Of a stretch of DNA of 64,000 bases, positions 33,278 through 44,728 are shown in pieces. Source of the DNA: Amphiura filiformis. Its lineage: Eukaryota; Echinodermata; Ophiuroidea; Amphilepidida; Amphiuridae. The first letter of the stretch is position 1; every line of letters begins with the position of its first letter. The position numbers and the translations under genes were made by a program. The notes under the pieces were generated by a model. The model saw nothing but the letters and a program-made list of their open reading frames with translations, was not told where the DNA came from and ran no database searches. The stretch covers positions 10,299,274 through 10,363,273 of the forward strand of contig NC_092647.1 of assembly GCF_039555335.1 (NCBI RefSeq), written 5' to 3'.

Positions 33278-36200
33278 GTAGGTGTCAATCAGCCCTAATA
33301 TGTGGTGTGTAAGCCTGTACGACCAAGTCGCCAATCGTCAATGTTGCGACAATTTGGCGATAGTCGCGACTACGACTATTTATTGCTAATTGGCAACTAT
33401 TCCTGAAAGTTCAACAAGCAACAAAATTGAAGTAAAGATGGGTACCGGTACTAAAAGTGCTAAAAATTGTTTAAGAACTTGGACTACCGCCTTGAAAATC
33501 GTTGTGAAAGTTAGTTTTAACTCTACCTATTAGTATTATTCCTTCATGTGTATATATTTAATCAGCCAACTGTTTACTGCACAAAGAAGGTATGTTTTTA
33601 AGTATATGCTGAACAAAATAAGTAAGCTTGAACTTCAAGCAAACCTTTGATAGTCACCAATAGTCATACATGTAGTTCCGACTATTTGTGTGGCGATTAG
33701 TCGACTTCTAAAAAAGCCTATGTCGTGCAGCCCTATATACTGGTGTGATCAAGCAAAATCAGTCTGAAGTTGGGCATATTCAATTTTCAGTTTTTTACAT
33801 GATTGTATAAAACATCTGCAAAGCTACATTATGCAGAAAACCTCATTGAAATTGGACATTTAGTTACAAAGATAAGAAGTGTTTCCAAAACAGTATGCAA
33901 CAAAAATAAATTATTGTCTTTGTTTGGCTATATCTGAAAATCAATATTTCCGACATTCAACTGATTTTTCTTGATCACATCACATATGGTAAAAGGTGTG
34001 TCTATCTACTCCTTATTCCAGAAAAATACAACACTAATTTTTTACGATTAAAGAAATATTATCCTGGCAAAGTCAAACACTAAAATATGGCCAAGAGTTG
34101 GAAATAAAGGCCAAAAACATGTGTTTTTAGGATTTTTTTGGTATGCTGTGACAATCAAGCCGAATGACTTGTTACAAGACTAATTTCAGGTTATGCATTC
34201 TGATTAAATTATTTTTGGATAACACATTTTCTAATATCTTTTATAACCAGTTATCAAAATTGACATATTTAAAAACATTAAATTTAAGCAAAGTCGTACA
34301 ATGTAGCATATACTCCACATTTTGAATGCTTACATGTAAACTTGTGCCAAGTCTTTGAATTTTGTGACTAAAATTGTAAGAATTCATGAATGCAAAATTG
34401 CATATTTTTTACCCATTTCCCCTCATATTGTGAAACTACTAAAATCGGATTTGTATTGCCAGTTAGACTAAATAAAGAATTAAGATTTAGCTATGTTTCA
34501 TTTGGCAAAACAGTATTGTATTTTTTAATCAAAACAAAATTAGTGTATTACTTTGAGTCTGTCAGAAATGGCAACATTTTTAGATCCCCCATGTTACTAC
34601 CAATACCCCTTGCAAAAAATATGGTACTGCTACTGGAAATGCTCTGGTAAATCACCGATATGTTTATTTATCTCTTTTACATGTAGGATGAGTACGGCAC
34701 TCCTGGTATTGTAGCAGCTATCAGTGTTGATGGAAAGCCTCTATGGAGTGAAGGTAATTTCAACTATAGTTAAGGACAGAGAAAATGCGCAATGCGCAAA
34801 AAACGCCAAAAATTGCGCATTTTGGGTACAATCGCGTATTTTAGGTCCAACCGCGAATTTTAAGATTTGCCCAAAATAACTATTTTTCAAGTACTCATTT
34901 TCCAAAAACCTGAAGTTTTCACTAAAATCAAAGAATCCATAATGATCTGCAACACAATCCATGTTAAAAAAAGTAAAGAAAATATATTGCCGTCGCAAAA
35001 ATTTGGAAGAAAATATAGAAGAAAAACAGTAATTTTTTTAAAAATATTGCATATATTTGAACTTTTGGGGGAGAAAAATCATGCATTTTGGTGCAAATTG
35101 CGCATTTTTGCGGATTTTCAAAAACTGGCGCGTGCATTTTACTCTCAAAAATAGCGCATTTTCCCTTAGCGTGGTATCTTGCGTGTACATATACATATAC
35201 GGCACATTGATCGCAAGCATAAAAGTATGTAAGTGCACTAAGTAATGCTAAGCTAACGCATAATGCACTGAACTTCAAAGCTAGTGCCGGTGACTGATAT
35301 ATACCCTGTTTGCTCTAAGGTTTTTAATGGTCGCTTGTCATGCACAATTTGCAAAATCTGTTTTACTGTAAAAATTAACCTAATGGTGTATGTGGGGTCC
35401 CATGACATAACTGGAATTTTATGCGGAACTAAAAGTGCCCTCAGATAAAAAATCACCCTAGCAAATAAGGGCACAGACTGTTAAATTTTGTAGGGATTTT
35501 CAGAGGAGGGAGCTCTTTATTTGCATGTGAAATTTACCAAGGCAAAGGAGCTCATGCGCACCATTAGGTGAATGTTTACAGTATTTGTTTTTAAATGATT
35601 GGTGATTATAATTTTTGAATAATACAAAGAAAAACTAAACCAAATTGTACAAAATAAACTGATTTCAGCCAGGTGACAGCCTCAAAACAGTTATGCTATA
35701 AGGACCAATTACTGGTCCATAAAAGTGACGAAAAAGGCCTCTTGAGGTCCAAAATGTTTCAAATAAAAGCAAACAGGGTTTATATGTAATTGTGATACAA
35801 TTTTTAGGGTCATTTAACCTATTACAGAAAAATTTTAAAACCAGATCAACAGACCCTACTTGCAAGTCCATCCTCACATACAGGCTTATCATTGTCACCT
35901 AAACATCTACTTTAAGCAACATTAAATCTTATTATGCAATGTCTACAAAACAGGTCTTGGTTATTCTGATGTTGAAAACCGTGTGCCATGCACATCATCT
36001 GCCGTCCTCCGTGTTGCCAGTATTAGCAAGTCTTTCACTATGGTGCTAGCAGGGATGCTCATGGAAGCAGGAAAGCTTGATATTGATAAAGATGTCAGAG
36101 ATTATGTTCCAAGTTTCCCTGAAAAGAATTGGGAAGGAGAAAAGGTAATGGATATTTAAATGAGTTATTATAATATGCATCTGTGCCGTGGCTTCAAAGT

Positions 36201-39200
36201 GAGCAAAAACCTGAAAGCATTTCAAGGGATACAGTCATTTTATTTTGACATCCAAAATGTAGCCCGATATTTTGATATGAATGGTTTGCATGTAGATAAC
36301 CCAAGGCTCAGCGACACAGAGACATATGTCCGTTAGCTGCCATAGTGTATGTGAATGATTGTATCTAGATAATCCAGGTTTCAGCAGCTCAAACTTATGC
36401 CATTCGACTTAAATGCTATATGAATGATTGCATCTAGATAACCTTGGTCTTAGCGGTACAAAGACACATGCCCATTGGCTGTGATATAAATAATCTAGAT
36501 AAGGCAGGGCTCAGCGGCACAAGGCGTATGTCCATCACCTGTTATATGAATGATTGCAGCCCTATAATATGATATGAATGATTTCTTGTAACTATAGAAG
36601 ACACATGTCCATAAGCTGCTATAATATGAATGATTGCATCTAGATAACACAGGCCTCAGTGGCACAAAGACGTATGTCCATTAGCTGCAGGGCTCAATGG
36701 CAAAAGATATATGTCCATTAGCTGCTATATATGAATGATTGCCAGGTCTCAGCGGTACAAATACACATGTCCATTGATTGCCATATGAATGATAAAATCT
36801 AGATATCCCAGGGCTCAGTGGCACAAAGACATATGTCCATTAGATGTCTTATGTAGGATTGTATTTAGGTAACACAGGTCTTAGTGGTACAAAGACACAT
36901 GTCCATTGGCTGCCATATGAATCATTGCATCTAGATAACCCAGGGCTCAGTGGCACAAAGATGTACATGTCCATTAGCTGCTATCTGGATGATTGCACCT
37001 ATATAGATAAACCAGGGCTCGGTGGTGCAAAGATGTATGTCTATTAGCTGCTAGATGTGAATGATTGTATCTAGATAACCCAGGGCTCAGTGGCACAAAG
37101 ATGTATGTCCATTAGCTGCTATATGGATGATTGCATCTAGATAACCCAGGACTTAGCAGCACAAAGATATATATCCATTGGTTGCTATATGGATGATTGC
37201 ATCTATATAACCCAGGGCTCAGCAGCACAAAGGCGTATGTCCATTATCTATATGAATGATTGCATCTAGGTAACCCAGGACTTAACAGCACAAAGACATA
37301 TGTCCATTGGCTGCTATATGGTTGATTGCATGTAGATAACCCAGGGCTCTGTGGCACAAAGATGTATGTCCATTAGCTGCAATATGGATGATTGCATCTG
37401 GATAACCCAGACCTTGGTGGCACAAAGATGTATGTCCATTAGCTGCAATATGGATGATTGCATCTAGATAACTCAGGGCTTGGTGGCACAAAGATGTATC
37501 TCCATTAGCTGCAATATGTATGATTGTATCTAGATAACCCAGGGTTAAGTGCCACAAAGGCGTATGTCCATTAGCTGCTTTATGGATGATTGCATCTAGA
37601 TAACCCAGGGCTCAGTGACACAAAGACATATGTCCTTTAGCTGCCATATGGATGATTACATCTAGATAACTCAGGGCTCAGTGGCACAAAGAAGTATGTC
37701 CATTAGCTGCTGTAAGAATGATTACATCTAGATAACCCAGGGCTCAGTGGCACAAAGACGTATGTCCATTAGCTGCTGTAAGAATGATAACATCTAGATA
37801 ACTCAGGGCTCAGTGGCACAAAGACGTATGTCCATTAGCTGCTGTAAGAATGATAACATCTAGATAACTCAGGGCTCAGTGGCACAAAGGCGTATGTCCA
37901 TTAGCTGCTGTAAGAATGATTACATCTAGATAACCCAGACCAGGGCTCAGCAGCAAAAAGATGTATGTCCATTAGCTGCTGTAAGAATGAATACATTTAG
38001 GTAGTCAAGGGCTCAGCGGCACAAAGACGTATGTCCATTAGCTGCTGTAAGAATGATTACATCTAGATAACCCAGGCTAGGACTCAGCGGCACAAAGACG
38101 TATGTCTATTAGTTGCTGTATGAGTCTGATCACCTAACCGTTAGTTGAGGGGAAAAAACAGCATTTAGTACTAAACATTTTTCTAAAACATTTTTCCCAA
38201 TGCAGGCGAAGATCGCCACCTGGCTTTCTTACAACATTTTTGATTGATTAATTATGCACAGATATATTCGTCTGAGTGACCAATCAAAATTCAGCTTCTA
38301 CATATTTATTTAAGCTCAATCCAGACCTCTTCAGCCCTACCAATCATTCGTACCATGTTCCAGATTGACTCAATAAATCATAATAGTCTTCTTGTAACCA
38401 ATCAGCAGGCAGTACTCATGGGGTTAAGCCTCTTCAGCCTACCACCATTCTAACCATGTTGCTGATTGGCTCAATAAATCATAATAGTCTTCTTGTAACC
38501 AACCACCAGGGAGTACTCATGGGGTTAAGCCTCTTCAGTGTAACCACCATTCTTACCATGTTGCTGATTGGCTCAATAAATCATAATAGTCTTCTTGTAA
38601 CCAATCAGCAGGCAGTACTCATGGGGTTAAGCCTCTTCAGTCCTACTACATTCTTACCATGTTCCAGATTGGCTCAATAAATCATACTAGTCTTCTTGTA
38701 ACCAATCAGCAGGCAGTACTCATGGGGTTAAGCCTCTTCAGTCCTACTACATTCTTACCATGTTGCTGATTGGCTCAATAAATCATAATAGTCTTCTTGT
38801 AACCAACCACCAGGGAGTACTCATGGGGTTAAGCCTCTTCAGTGTAACCACCATTCTTACCATGTTGCTGATTGGCTCAATAAATCATAATAGTCTTCTT
38901 GTAACCAATCAGCAGGCAGTACTCATGGGGTTAAGCCTCTTCAGTCCTACTACATTCTTACCATGTTCCAGATTGGCTCAATAAATCATACTAGTCTTCT
39001 TGTAACCAATCAGCAGGCAGTACTCATAGGGTTAAGCCTCTTCAGTCCTACTACATTCTTACCATGTTCCTGATTGGCTCACTAAATCATAATATAGGCT
39101 TTTTTATAACCAATCAGCAGATACTAGTAGTACTCATGGAGGTAAGCCTCTTCAGCCCTACCACCATTCTTACCATGTTACTGATTGGCTCAATAAATCA

Positions 39201-42200
39201 CAATAGTCTACTTGTAACCAATCAGCAGGCAGTACTCATGGGGTAAAGCTTCTTCAGCCCTACCACCATTCTTACCATGTTACTGATTGGCTCAATAAAT
39301 CATAATTAGTCTTCTTGTAACCAATCAGCAGGTAGTACTAATGGAGTTCAAACCTTTTTGCTTCCCAATCCAGGTAAAGATCACCACCAGACAGTTGCTT
39401 TCTCATCTCAGTGGCATACGACATTACAGCAAAGACTACATCAAGAAACAAAGCAAATCCAAAGATAATGAACCAGAAAAGAAACCTGGAACCACCAAAG
39501 AAGATGACAAGAAAACCACCAAAGGAAAAGATGCAAAAATTGGGAAGAATGCTGAAAATGTGCTAAAAAGTATCACAATCGGATCAGAAATCCAAAGTGA
39601 CAAAGGATGAAACTAGTGATATGACGATAAATAAAGACTACAAAAAGATGACGGATGGAGAAAGGAAAGGAGACGAGAGATTTAAGGAATTTTATGGGGA
39701 TGGAAATTACTCCGATGTAATGAGAGCTATTGATATCTTTAAAGATGATCCTTTGGTTCATAAGCCTGGTGAGTAATAATGTACATGTAATGGGCTATTC
39801 CAGTTGAAATGCTTACACCCCCTCCGGAAGACATGAACTTAATCTTTCACACAGGAAGTGTGAATTTCAAATGGGGCTATCTGAATGGGTGACTCGATTT
39901 GAAGTCTACACCTTCTGTGTGGGAGACTAAGGTCATGTCTTCCATAGGGGGTGTATGGATTTCAACTGCAAAAGCTTGCAATAGCCCATCATATGCATTA
40001 AAATGAGTCAAAACTTACATGGAGAGGGAGTGAGTAAAATGAAGAGAATTCCTTTTCAGGGAATAGTACATAACCTGTGAATAATTTCTTTGTTCCCAAT
40101 AGGTTCAAAATTTCAATACACCACCTATGGCTGGTCCTTAGTCAGTGATGTATTAGGAGTGACAGGAGAAAGACCACTCCTGAAGCAAGTTGGCAGATAT
40201 ATTAAAAGAGCTTATGCCATCCCATGGTTTAACCCAGGGGTGGCTTTGGGAGGGGGGAGACTGTTTACACCTAGATGTTCTAGTCAAAATAATATTGTCT
40301 GTATAAAGATTAGATTACACATAAATCGGAAAAATCTGATTTTTGAAAATGCAACAACAACAAAAATTTATTTAAAAAAAACAATTTTCAAAGTTTTCGG
40401 CAACTTTGGAGAACTACTGGACCTATTATGATGTGCTAGGATCATAAGGTAATTCGTAATTTTTTCTTCAAATTACTGGTGAATGATCCTAGCACTTCAG
40501 AATAGGTCCAGTGGTTCTCCAAAGCCACCTAAAACTTTGAAATTAAAAAAAATAATTCAACAACAATTTTTTTTTTAGTAGCAGTATTTAGGGTTTATAG
40601 CTTCTTTTTTCCAAAGTTTTGTTTCGCTTCTCACTTCACTCTAATTAGACACGACCTTAGTTCCAAAGGTTGTGCGGCGTTCTGGTGAGCGTGCTTCGCA
40701 TGCACCCTGTACATATTTTTATTTTTACAATGTTGGCAGGTATGAGATTACCTCTGAGAAAATTGTTACGATTGTAAGCACTAAGCAGTGTCCTAAATAA
40801 CTAATTTACATGTCGGAAGTTCTTTGCTGAGCCTTCAACAGATCGGGAAGTTTTTATGTGATTTTGTCACATTGTAGATAAAAATCAACATCTTCAGGGG
40901 CTTCTCCTTATTACTGACCCCCACATGGGTGCTCTTCCTCTTGACCATGTCATGGAGTGTGTCCCCTAGACCCCATACCATTGATCCCCCCTATTTGAAA
41001 ACTCTGGTGCCACCCATGGCCTAACCTATGCTAATTTCTTCTTCAATAGGTTCCAAATTCCTCTACACTACCTATGGCTGGTCCTTGATCAGTGCTGTAT
41101 TAGAGGTGACAGGAGGTAGACCATTCCTGAAGCAGATGGCAGATATATTCAGAGATCTAGACATGATGAACACTGTGCCTGATGAAAACATACCTCTTAT
41201 ATACAACAGAGCAAAGTAAGTAGGGTTTTAGCTCAAAACTCAGTTGGTCAACCCCAACTCCGTCTCTGCTTTTTGCCCAAGTAAATGAAATAGCTGCCAG
41301 GTGTCATATTTAGTAAATGTATATAATATAACATGCATAAATGGTCAAATATCTATTAGGGCAGCTATTTCAGATAGAAGCTCACAAAAGCAATTTAACT
41401 TATTATGTTGCCAGAGATTATAATGAGCTGTTCCATTTAAAATCCACACTACCTCTGTGGAAGATGTTGGATATACCTTCCACAGGGGGAGTGTGAATTG
41501 CAAATGAAATTAACACATTAGGCAGCTCCATTTGAATTTCATACACCCTCTGAGAAAGATTCAACCTAAATCTTCCATGGAGGGAGAGTGAGTTTCAAAT
41601 AGAGTTGCTTAACACCAACTCCCTCTATGCTTTTTGCATAAGTGGAAGGAAAAAAGGAAGAAAGAAGATGAAGAGTAAAGTTGTTGCCCCCACCCGGGAT
41701 TTGACCCATTGACACCTCAGGTGCCAACCAATAGAATGGGTTTAGCAAGCCACATGTGTGACCGTCGCCTGGCCAACGGTTTCGTGCCTATATGTGTCTT
41801 TATTTTTGTTTTTGTGGAATATTGAGCTAGCTTGATTTCATTACTGCTAATTGTCCCAATGTACAGAAACTCGGGGAGCTGATCCTGGTTGTGATGCTCA
41901 TTCTATATGTAGGCTAATTAGGGTACTGCACCCTGTTTAGAGCTGCATCCTTAAATGATGGTAAATGAATGATAAGAATTATGTGGCTTGGACCAAAGTG
42001 GTCAGTGTCTTTCTGTAAAGTGCATTGGTTGTCAATTAAAGCTTCTGTTTTTCATGCTTAATTTTCCCTTTATTTGAATATTTTATTCCAGAGGGTACTC
42101 TCATAACAAGTGTGGTCGTCTTGTGAACACTCCCCATGTAAACCTATCCCTCAAATGGGCCGGTGGGGGGTATCTATCTACCGTTGATGACCTCATCAAG

Positions 42201-43439
42201 TTTGGGAATGCTATGTTGTATAGTTATCAGTACACAAATAAACATAAAGGTATGTGAACATCTTGTCATCATCAGACTGCGGTAATTGCCTATCATTTTT
42301 TCTGTCAAATTGAACCACTTTTTCAGCCAAAGTACCATGTGCATCTGCCCATGTCATTGACCAATCATGTTTATTGTTTATAGTACAATGAGCTTAGACA
42401 ATAACATGTATGGTAGGAGGCTGATGATGTAGGACTTTACTTGTATTCACATCAAATCCAGGTGATGTAATACTAAAACTACTATCATACCAAATCTACT
42501 CTATTAGTCGCCCCCTTCTATTTTAAAAACATTCCCTCCATTTTATTTAAACCAAGATGTTTAAAAATTCCATGCTATCTTGTGCAAGTAAGTTAACCAC
42601 GTTACACACATGATCGGTAACAGTCAAAAATGACATCGCAAACCTGGAAGTGAACCAGTTCAACCAGAAGTTATTGATCCTAAGTTCATAGTTAGTCTTT
42701 TCATGTGATTTTAAAGCTTTCACTCACACAATTCAAAAAGCTGCTGAAAACTCACTTGTACAATTTTTAGTATTTTTCATTTTGTCTTTACATTGACTTT
42801 TATTGTTTTCCACTGGCTGGTTATTGTTTGTTGTTGGTATTGTAGTTTTGTGCGTTTAGATCAATTTTTTGCATAAGCGCCTTAAATCACCTTTATGTAT
42901 GTATGTATGTATGATTTTTCGGGGGGATTTATTTTTTGGATATATAGCCCATGTGCGCCATTAAGCGAATCTTTGTAGTAGTATTTTATTAAATAATTTT
43001 AATTTTGACACCTTTTTATAATTATATTCTTTTATATGCAGAGAACCACCTACCACCAGGCTACCTCAAATCTGAAACCATGACCACCATATGGAAACCA
43101 GTACCTAATACAAATGGAGCATGGGATGTTGATTCCAAATATGCAATGGGGTGGGCTGTAGTTGATTTAGATCAAGACCACGGACAATGTCGCAAAGCTA
43201 GACATCTGGTATCGCACACTGGTGGCGCTGTTGGATTTAGTAGTGTACTTCTTATTGTGCCGCCTAAAGACGAGGAATCGTCGACTCGCATAGTTGGGAA
43301 TAAAAATGGCAATGATAATGGCAAAAAAGTGGATTCTCCACCACCAAAGGGCGTAGTAGTGGCTATTGTTACTAATCTTGGTGCTACAAGTTTATATAAA
43401 ACTGCTGTGAAAATTGCTGATATATTTAAAGATTTGTGA
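32897..43439 (+). CDS. LACTB: Serine beta-lactamase-like protein LACTB, whole gene span, 7 exons
   Basis: LACTB is a class-C-beta-lactamase/PBP-family serine peptidase that polymerises in the mitochondrial intermembrane space. Exons are 32897-33277, 34687-34753, 35954-36144, 39374-39768, 41050-41215, 42092-42249 and 43042-43439, all GT..AG, giving about 584 residues once a one-base excess in exon 4 is discounted (human about 547). The N terminus is basic and Ser/Thr-rich with one hydrophobic span (about residues 46-65), fitting a mitochondrial presequence and anchor. The active-site SxxK is S-I-S-K at about 172-175. The second motif is Y-T-T near 350 (YST in vertebrates), and the KTG-equivalent is HTG near 511-513. 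A Lys/Glu-rich insertion typical of LACTB lies in exon 4. No other gene shares the transcript. Confidence 0.93.
33302..33733. mobile_element. TIR element in LACTB intron 1
   Basis: AAGCCTGTACGACCAAGTCG at the left corresponds inversely to CGACTTCTAAAAAAGCCTAT plus GTCGTGCAGCCC at the right. The interior repeats GTCGCGACTACGACTA. Diverged; no clear target duplication. Confidence 0.5.
33734..35953. other. LACTB introns 1 (rest) and 2: no further gene
   Basis: AT-rich apart from exon 2. Around 34785-35170 a stretch repeats AAATTGCGCATTTT and AATGCGCAA in both orientations; it may be a decayed TIR element. Confidence 0.4.
34687..34753 (+). CDS. LACTB: LACTB exon 2
   Basis: The acceptor is tacatgtag|GATGAG. 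The exon encodes DEYGTPGIVAAISVDGKPLW then SE plus one base, matching DEVGAPGIVVGVSVDG--VWSEG of vertebrate LACTB, the start of the penicillin-binding-fold domain. The donor is GAAG|gtaatt. 67 bp, phase 0 in, phase 1 out. Confidence 0.92.
35954..36144 (+). CDS. LACTB: LACTB exon 3, catalytic SxxK
   Basis: After acceptor tctacaaaacag the exon reads GLGYSDVENRVPC, then LRVASISKSFTMVLAGMLME and AGKLDIDKDVRDYVPSFPEK. S-I-S-K is the SxxK motif holding the nucleophilic Ser and the general-base Lys. The donor is GAAAAG|gtaatgg. 191 bp, phase 1 in, phase 0 out. This is the best conserved exon and identifies the family on its own. Confidence 0.94.
36280..38135 (+). repeat. Tandem array of 66-bp units in LACTB intron 3
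   Basis: The unit is TTAGCTGCTGTAAGAATGAT, then TACATCTAGATAACCCAGGG and CTCAGTGGCACAAAGACGTA plus TGTCCA (66 bp; starts at 37702 and 37768). About 28 copies, degenerate at the left and nearly uniform at the right. A 22-codon period is possible, but stops recur and no ORF spans it. Confidence 0.93.
38330..39350 (+). repeat. Tandem array of 101-bp units with paired inverted CCAAT boxes
   Basis: Each unit has TGCTGATTGG and, 29 bp on, CCAATCAGCA, a 10-bp perfect inverted repeat, then CATGGGGTTAAGCCTCTTCA. Units lie 101 bp apart, with a 304-bp higher-order copy (38461 and 38765 start identical blocks). It ends 20 bp before LACTB exon 4. Confidence 0.93.
39374..39768 (+). CDS. LACTB: LACTB exon 4, Lys/Glu-rich insert with a frame break
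   Basis: Begins after cttcccaatccag with VKITTRQLLSHLSGIRHYSK (vertebrate: VTTRLLISHLSGIRHYEKD). A low-complexity Lys/Asp/Glu stretch follows, and the exon ends FKEFYGDG, then IDIFKDDPLVHKPG, before donor CCTG|gtgagt. The upstream frame runs into TGA at 39608-39610, while the conserved C-terminal part is in the next frame. The exon is 395 bp; flanking phases require 394. The extra base must lie between 39564 and 39610, with the A-run at 39565-39569 the likeliest site. No plausible mini-intron fits. Confidence 0.88.
39792..39988. mobile_element. Foldback MITE, family 1, in LACTB intron 4
   Basis: GGGCTATTCCAGTTGAAATG to GCAATAGCCC. The arms carry AATCTTTCACACAGGAAGTG and its inverse. Confidence 0.8.
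40103..40205 (+). pseudogene. Decayed extra copy of LACTB exon 5
   Basis: After a real-looking acceptor (tgttcccaatag) the sequence reads GSKFQYTTYGWSLVSDVLGV then TGERPLLKQ, a clear paralogue of exon 5 at 41050. A one-base insertion relative to exon 5 follows (AAGCAAGTTGG versus AAGCAGATGG). Homology then stops at about 40205, with no donor at the equivalent site. The intron bases before both copies are also alike (aatttctt..caatag), so the duplicated block included the splice acceptor. If used, it would run into unrelated sequence, so I treat it as a pseudo-exon. Confidence 0.75.
40320..40580. mobile_element. Foldback element next to the decayed exon 5 copy
   Basis: TTTGGAGAACTACTGGACCT / AGGTCCAGTGGTTCTCCAAA with TGCTAGGATCAT / ATGATCCTAGCA nearer the centre. 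Arms of about 90 bp. Confidence 0.8.
41050..41215 (+). CDS. LACTB: LACTB exon 5
   Basis: The acceptor is ttcttcttcaatag. The exon encodes GSKFLYTTYGWSLISAVLEV, then FLKQMADIFRDLDMMNTV and ENIPLIYNRAK. It matches GSQFLYSTFGYTLLAAIVE and the DLDML-TV-EEN-P-IYNRAR segment of vertebrate LACTB. Y-T-T sits at the second active-site motif. The donor is GCAAA|gtaagt. 166 bp, phase 1 in, phase 2 out. Confidence 0.93.
41425..41607. mobile_element. Partial foldback MITE, family 2, in LACTB intron 5
   Basis: GAGCTGTTCCATTTAAAATC and GGCAGCTCCATTTGAATTTC match the element at 32526. The right third is missing. Confidence 0.7.
41608..43041. other. Rest of LACTB introns 5 and 6
   Basis: Ordinary AT-rich intron DNA around exon 6. 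A short GTAT microsatellite (TATGTATGTATGTATGTATG) lies near 42895. Nothing else recognised. Confidence 0.5.
42092..42249 (+). CDS. LACTB: LACTB exon 6
   Basis: The acceptor is atattttattccag. The exon encodes RLVNTPHVNLSLKWAGGGYL then STVDDLIKFGNAMLYSYQ, equivalent to RLVNTPYVDNSYKWAGGGFL and STVGDLLKFGNAMLYGYQ. The donor is AAAG|gtatgtg. 158 bp, phase 2 in, phase 1 out. Confidence 0.93.
43042..43439 (+). CDS. LACTB: LACTB last exon, HTG motif
   Basis: The acceptor is ttttatatgcag. The exon reads ENHLPPGYLKSETMTTIWKP, then KYAMGWAVV and RHLVSHTGGAVGFSSVLLIV, ending at TGA (43437-43439). HTGG is the KTG-equivalent that lines the active site. A 25-residue Asn/Lys/Ser-rich loop after VPPKDEE is longer than in vertebrates. 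An AATAAA occurs near 43777, but inside a foldback element, so polyadenylation there is uncertain. Confidence 0.94.
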
Positions 43440-43704
43440 GTCTGCTGGACCGGATGGTCACATTTATAAACCTATTTATGGAGTTATTAACAAGCAAATT
43501 TATTTAATTTAAAAAGTTTTTTTTCCTTTCTTGATTGGCCTGTACACAAACGACCTCATCTTTTGAAGCAGCCTAATTTGTACTAAAGGGCTATTCAATT
43601 TAAAATCCATAGCCAACTTTTTAAAACTCTATGATGATAAAACTGAATTTCTGCTCATTGGATTAAAGCAACAACTCAAAAAAAATTCTGTGCAGTACAT
43701 TAAA

Positions 43705-44292
43705 ATATGTGACCGTTCACGGCGAATGAGCCGTAAATTCCTCCCCCAGTCAATTTTGTTTTATTTCGTTTTTAAAAATAAACATCATAAACTAAAAATG
43801 GTATATGCTTCAAACGATATCCAGAAGCGGGGTTATGGTTTGTTAAACTTTGCTCCTTCAACAAAATTATAGCTTTTACGTTTTTACATGTGTCTCTTTT
43901 TCCACATTGCTGGCAATAAATATCAAACAGTCATAATTGGCGGTCATTTCAAATCATCCCCAAGTCAACGAGGTTTAAGAAAGTTCTCTCATTGTTAATT
44001 GTTGGTTATGCATACCTGTACAAAATACAATGCCTGGTAACCCACCACTTGAACAGGATTTAGCAAAAGCAAACAAAGACCAGAGCTATTAAAAGTTCTA
44101 TAGCCATCTAAGATAGAAGCTTATTATCCACTTCAACAATAGGATTATTGATTAGTTTTTGACTATCAAAATGAGACAGATGTCGGGCCAGCTTAAGTTA
44201 CCGATGAATACGACCTTCGTACACATTTTACACCGTAACTCAGAATACAATTTAGGGAATTTACGGCTCATTTGTGCTGCCGGGTCACATAT
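43705..44292. mobile_element. TIR element downstream of LACTB
   Basis: ATATGTGACCGTTCACGGCG and AATGAGCCGTAAATTCC on the left; GGAATTTACGGCTCATTTGT and GGGTCACATATGTG on the right. About 588 bp, no transposase. It may include the LACTB 3' end. Confidence 0.75.
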
Positions 44293-44476
44293 GTGAATCA
44301 AGGGCTCCTCCAGTTCAGAAAGTTAGGAATCATAGTGTAATGTAAGACATATTTGTGACGTTTGTACCACATGTATCATTGATTGTAAAATCATCATCAT
44401 TTCATAAATTTGCAATCTTGGTCATTAACGGAAATATTTGACAAATGAAGCAACTTGCACGTTTTGACTACATATA

Positions 44477-44728
44477 CAATCCCGGGCATAATTGTTAGAA
44501 CACTTTAACCTGGATACTTCAAATATGCCTCCCATTCCCCCGATCAATGTTGGTAGCAAGAAATATCCAACATTGATTGGTGGAGGGGGAGGGGTGTAGT
44601 AGTAGGGAAGGTTTCAGACTTCACACAAAAGAAAGTGAAATATTAATATGTCAAGTATAACAGAAATACGGTTTCAAACAGTTATACTTTGACACAAGTG
44701 TTCAAACTACTTATGACCGGGATTGTAG
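44477..44728. mobile_element. Short TIR element
   Basis: CAATCCCGGGCATAATTGTT and AGAACACTT at the left; AAGTGTTCAAACTACTTATG and ACCGGGATTG at the right. Inner AATGTTGGTAGCA / AACATTGATTGG also pair. Confidence 0.72.

Noticed and set aside
38456-38984. Two identical 74-codon ORFs
   Set aside because: They are the 304-bp higher-order copy of the 101-bp tandem array, not genes.
39570-39590. An 18-bp intron (GTATC..ATCAG) that would fix the LACTB exon 4 frame
   Set aside because: Far too short to be spliced, and the flanks are not splice-like; a one-base indel is simpler.
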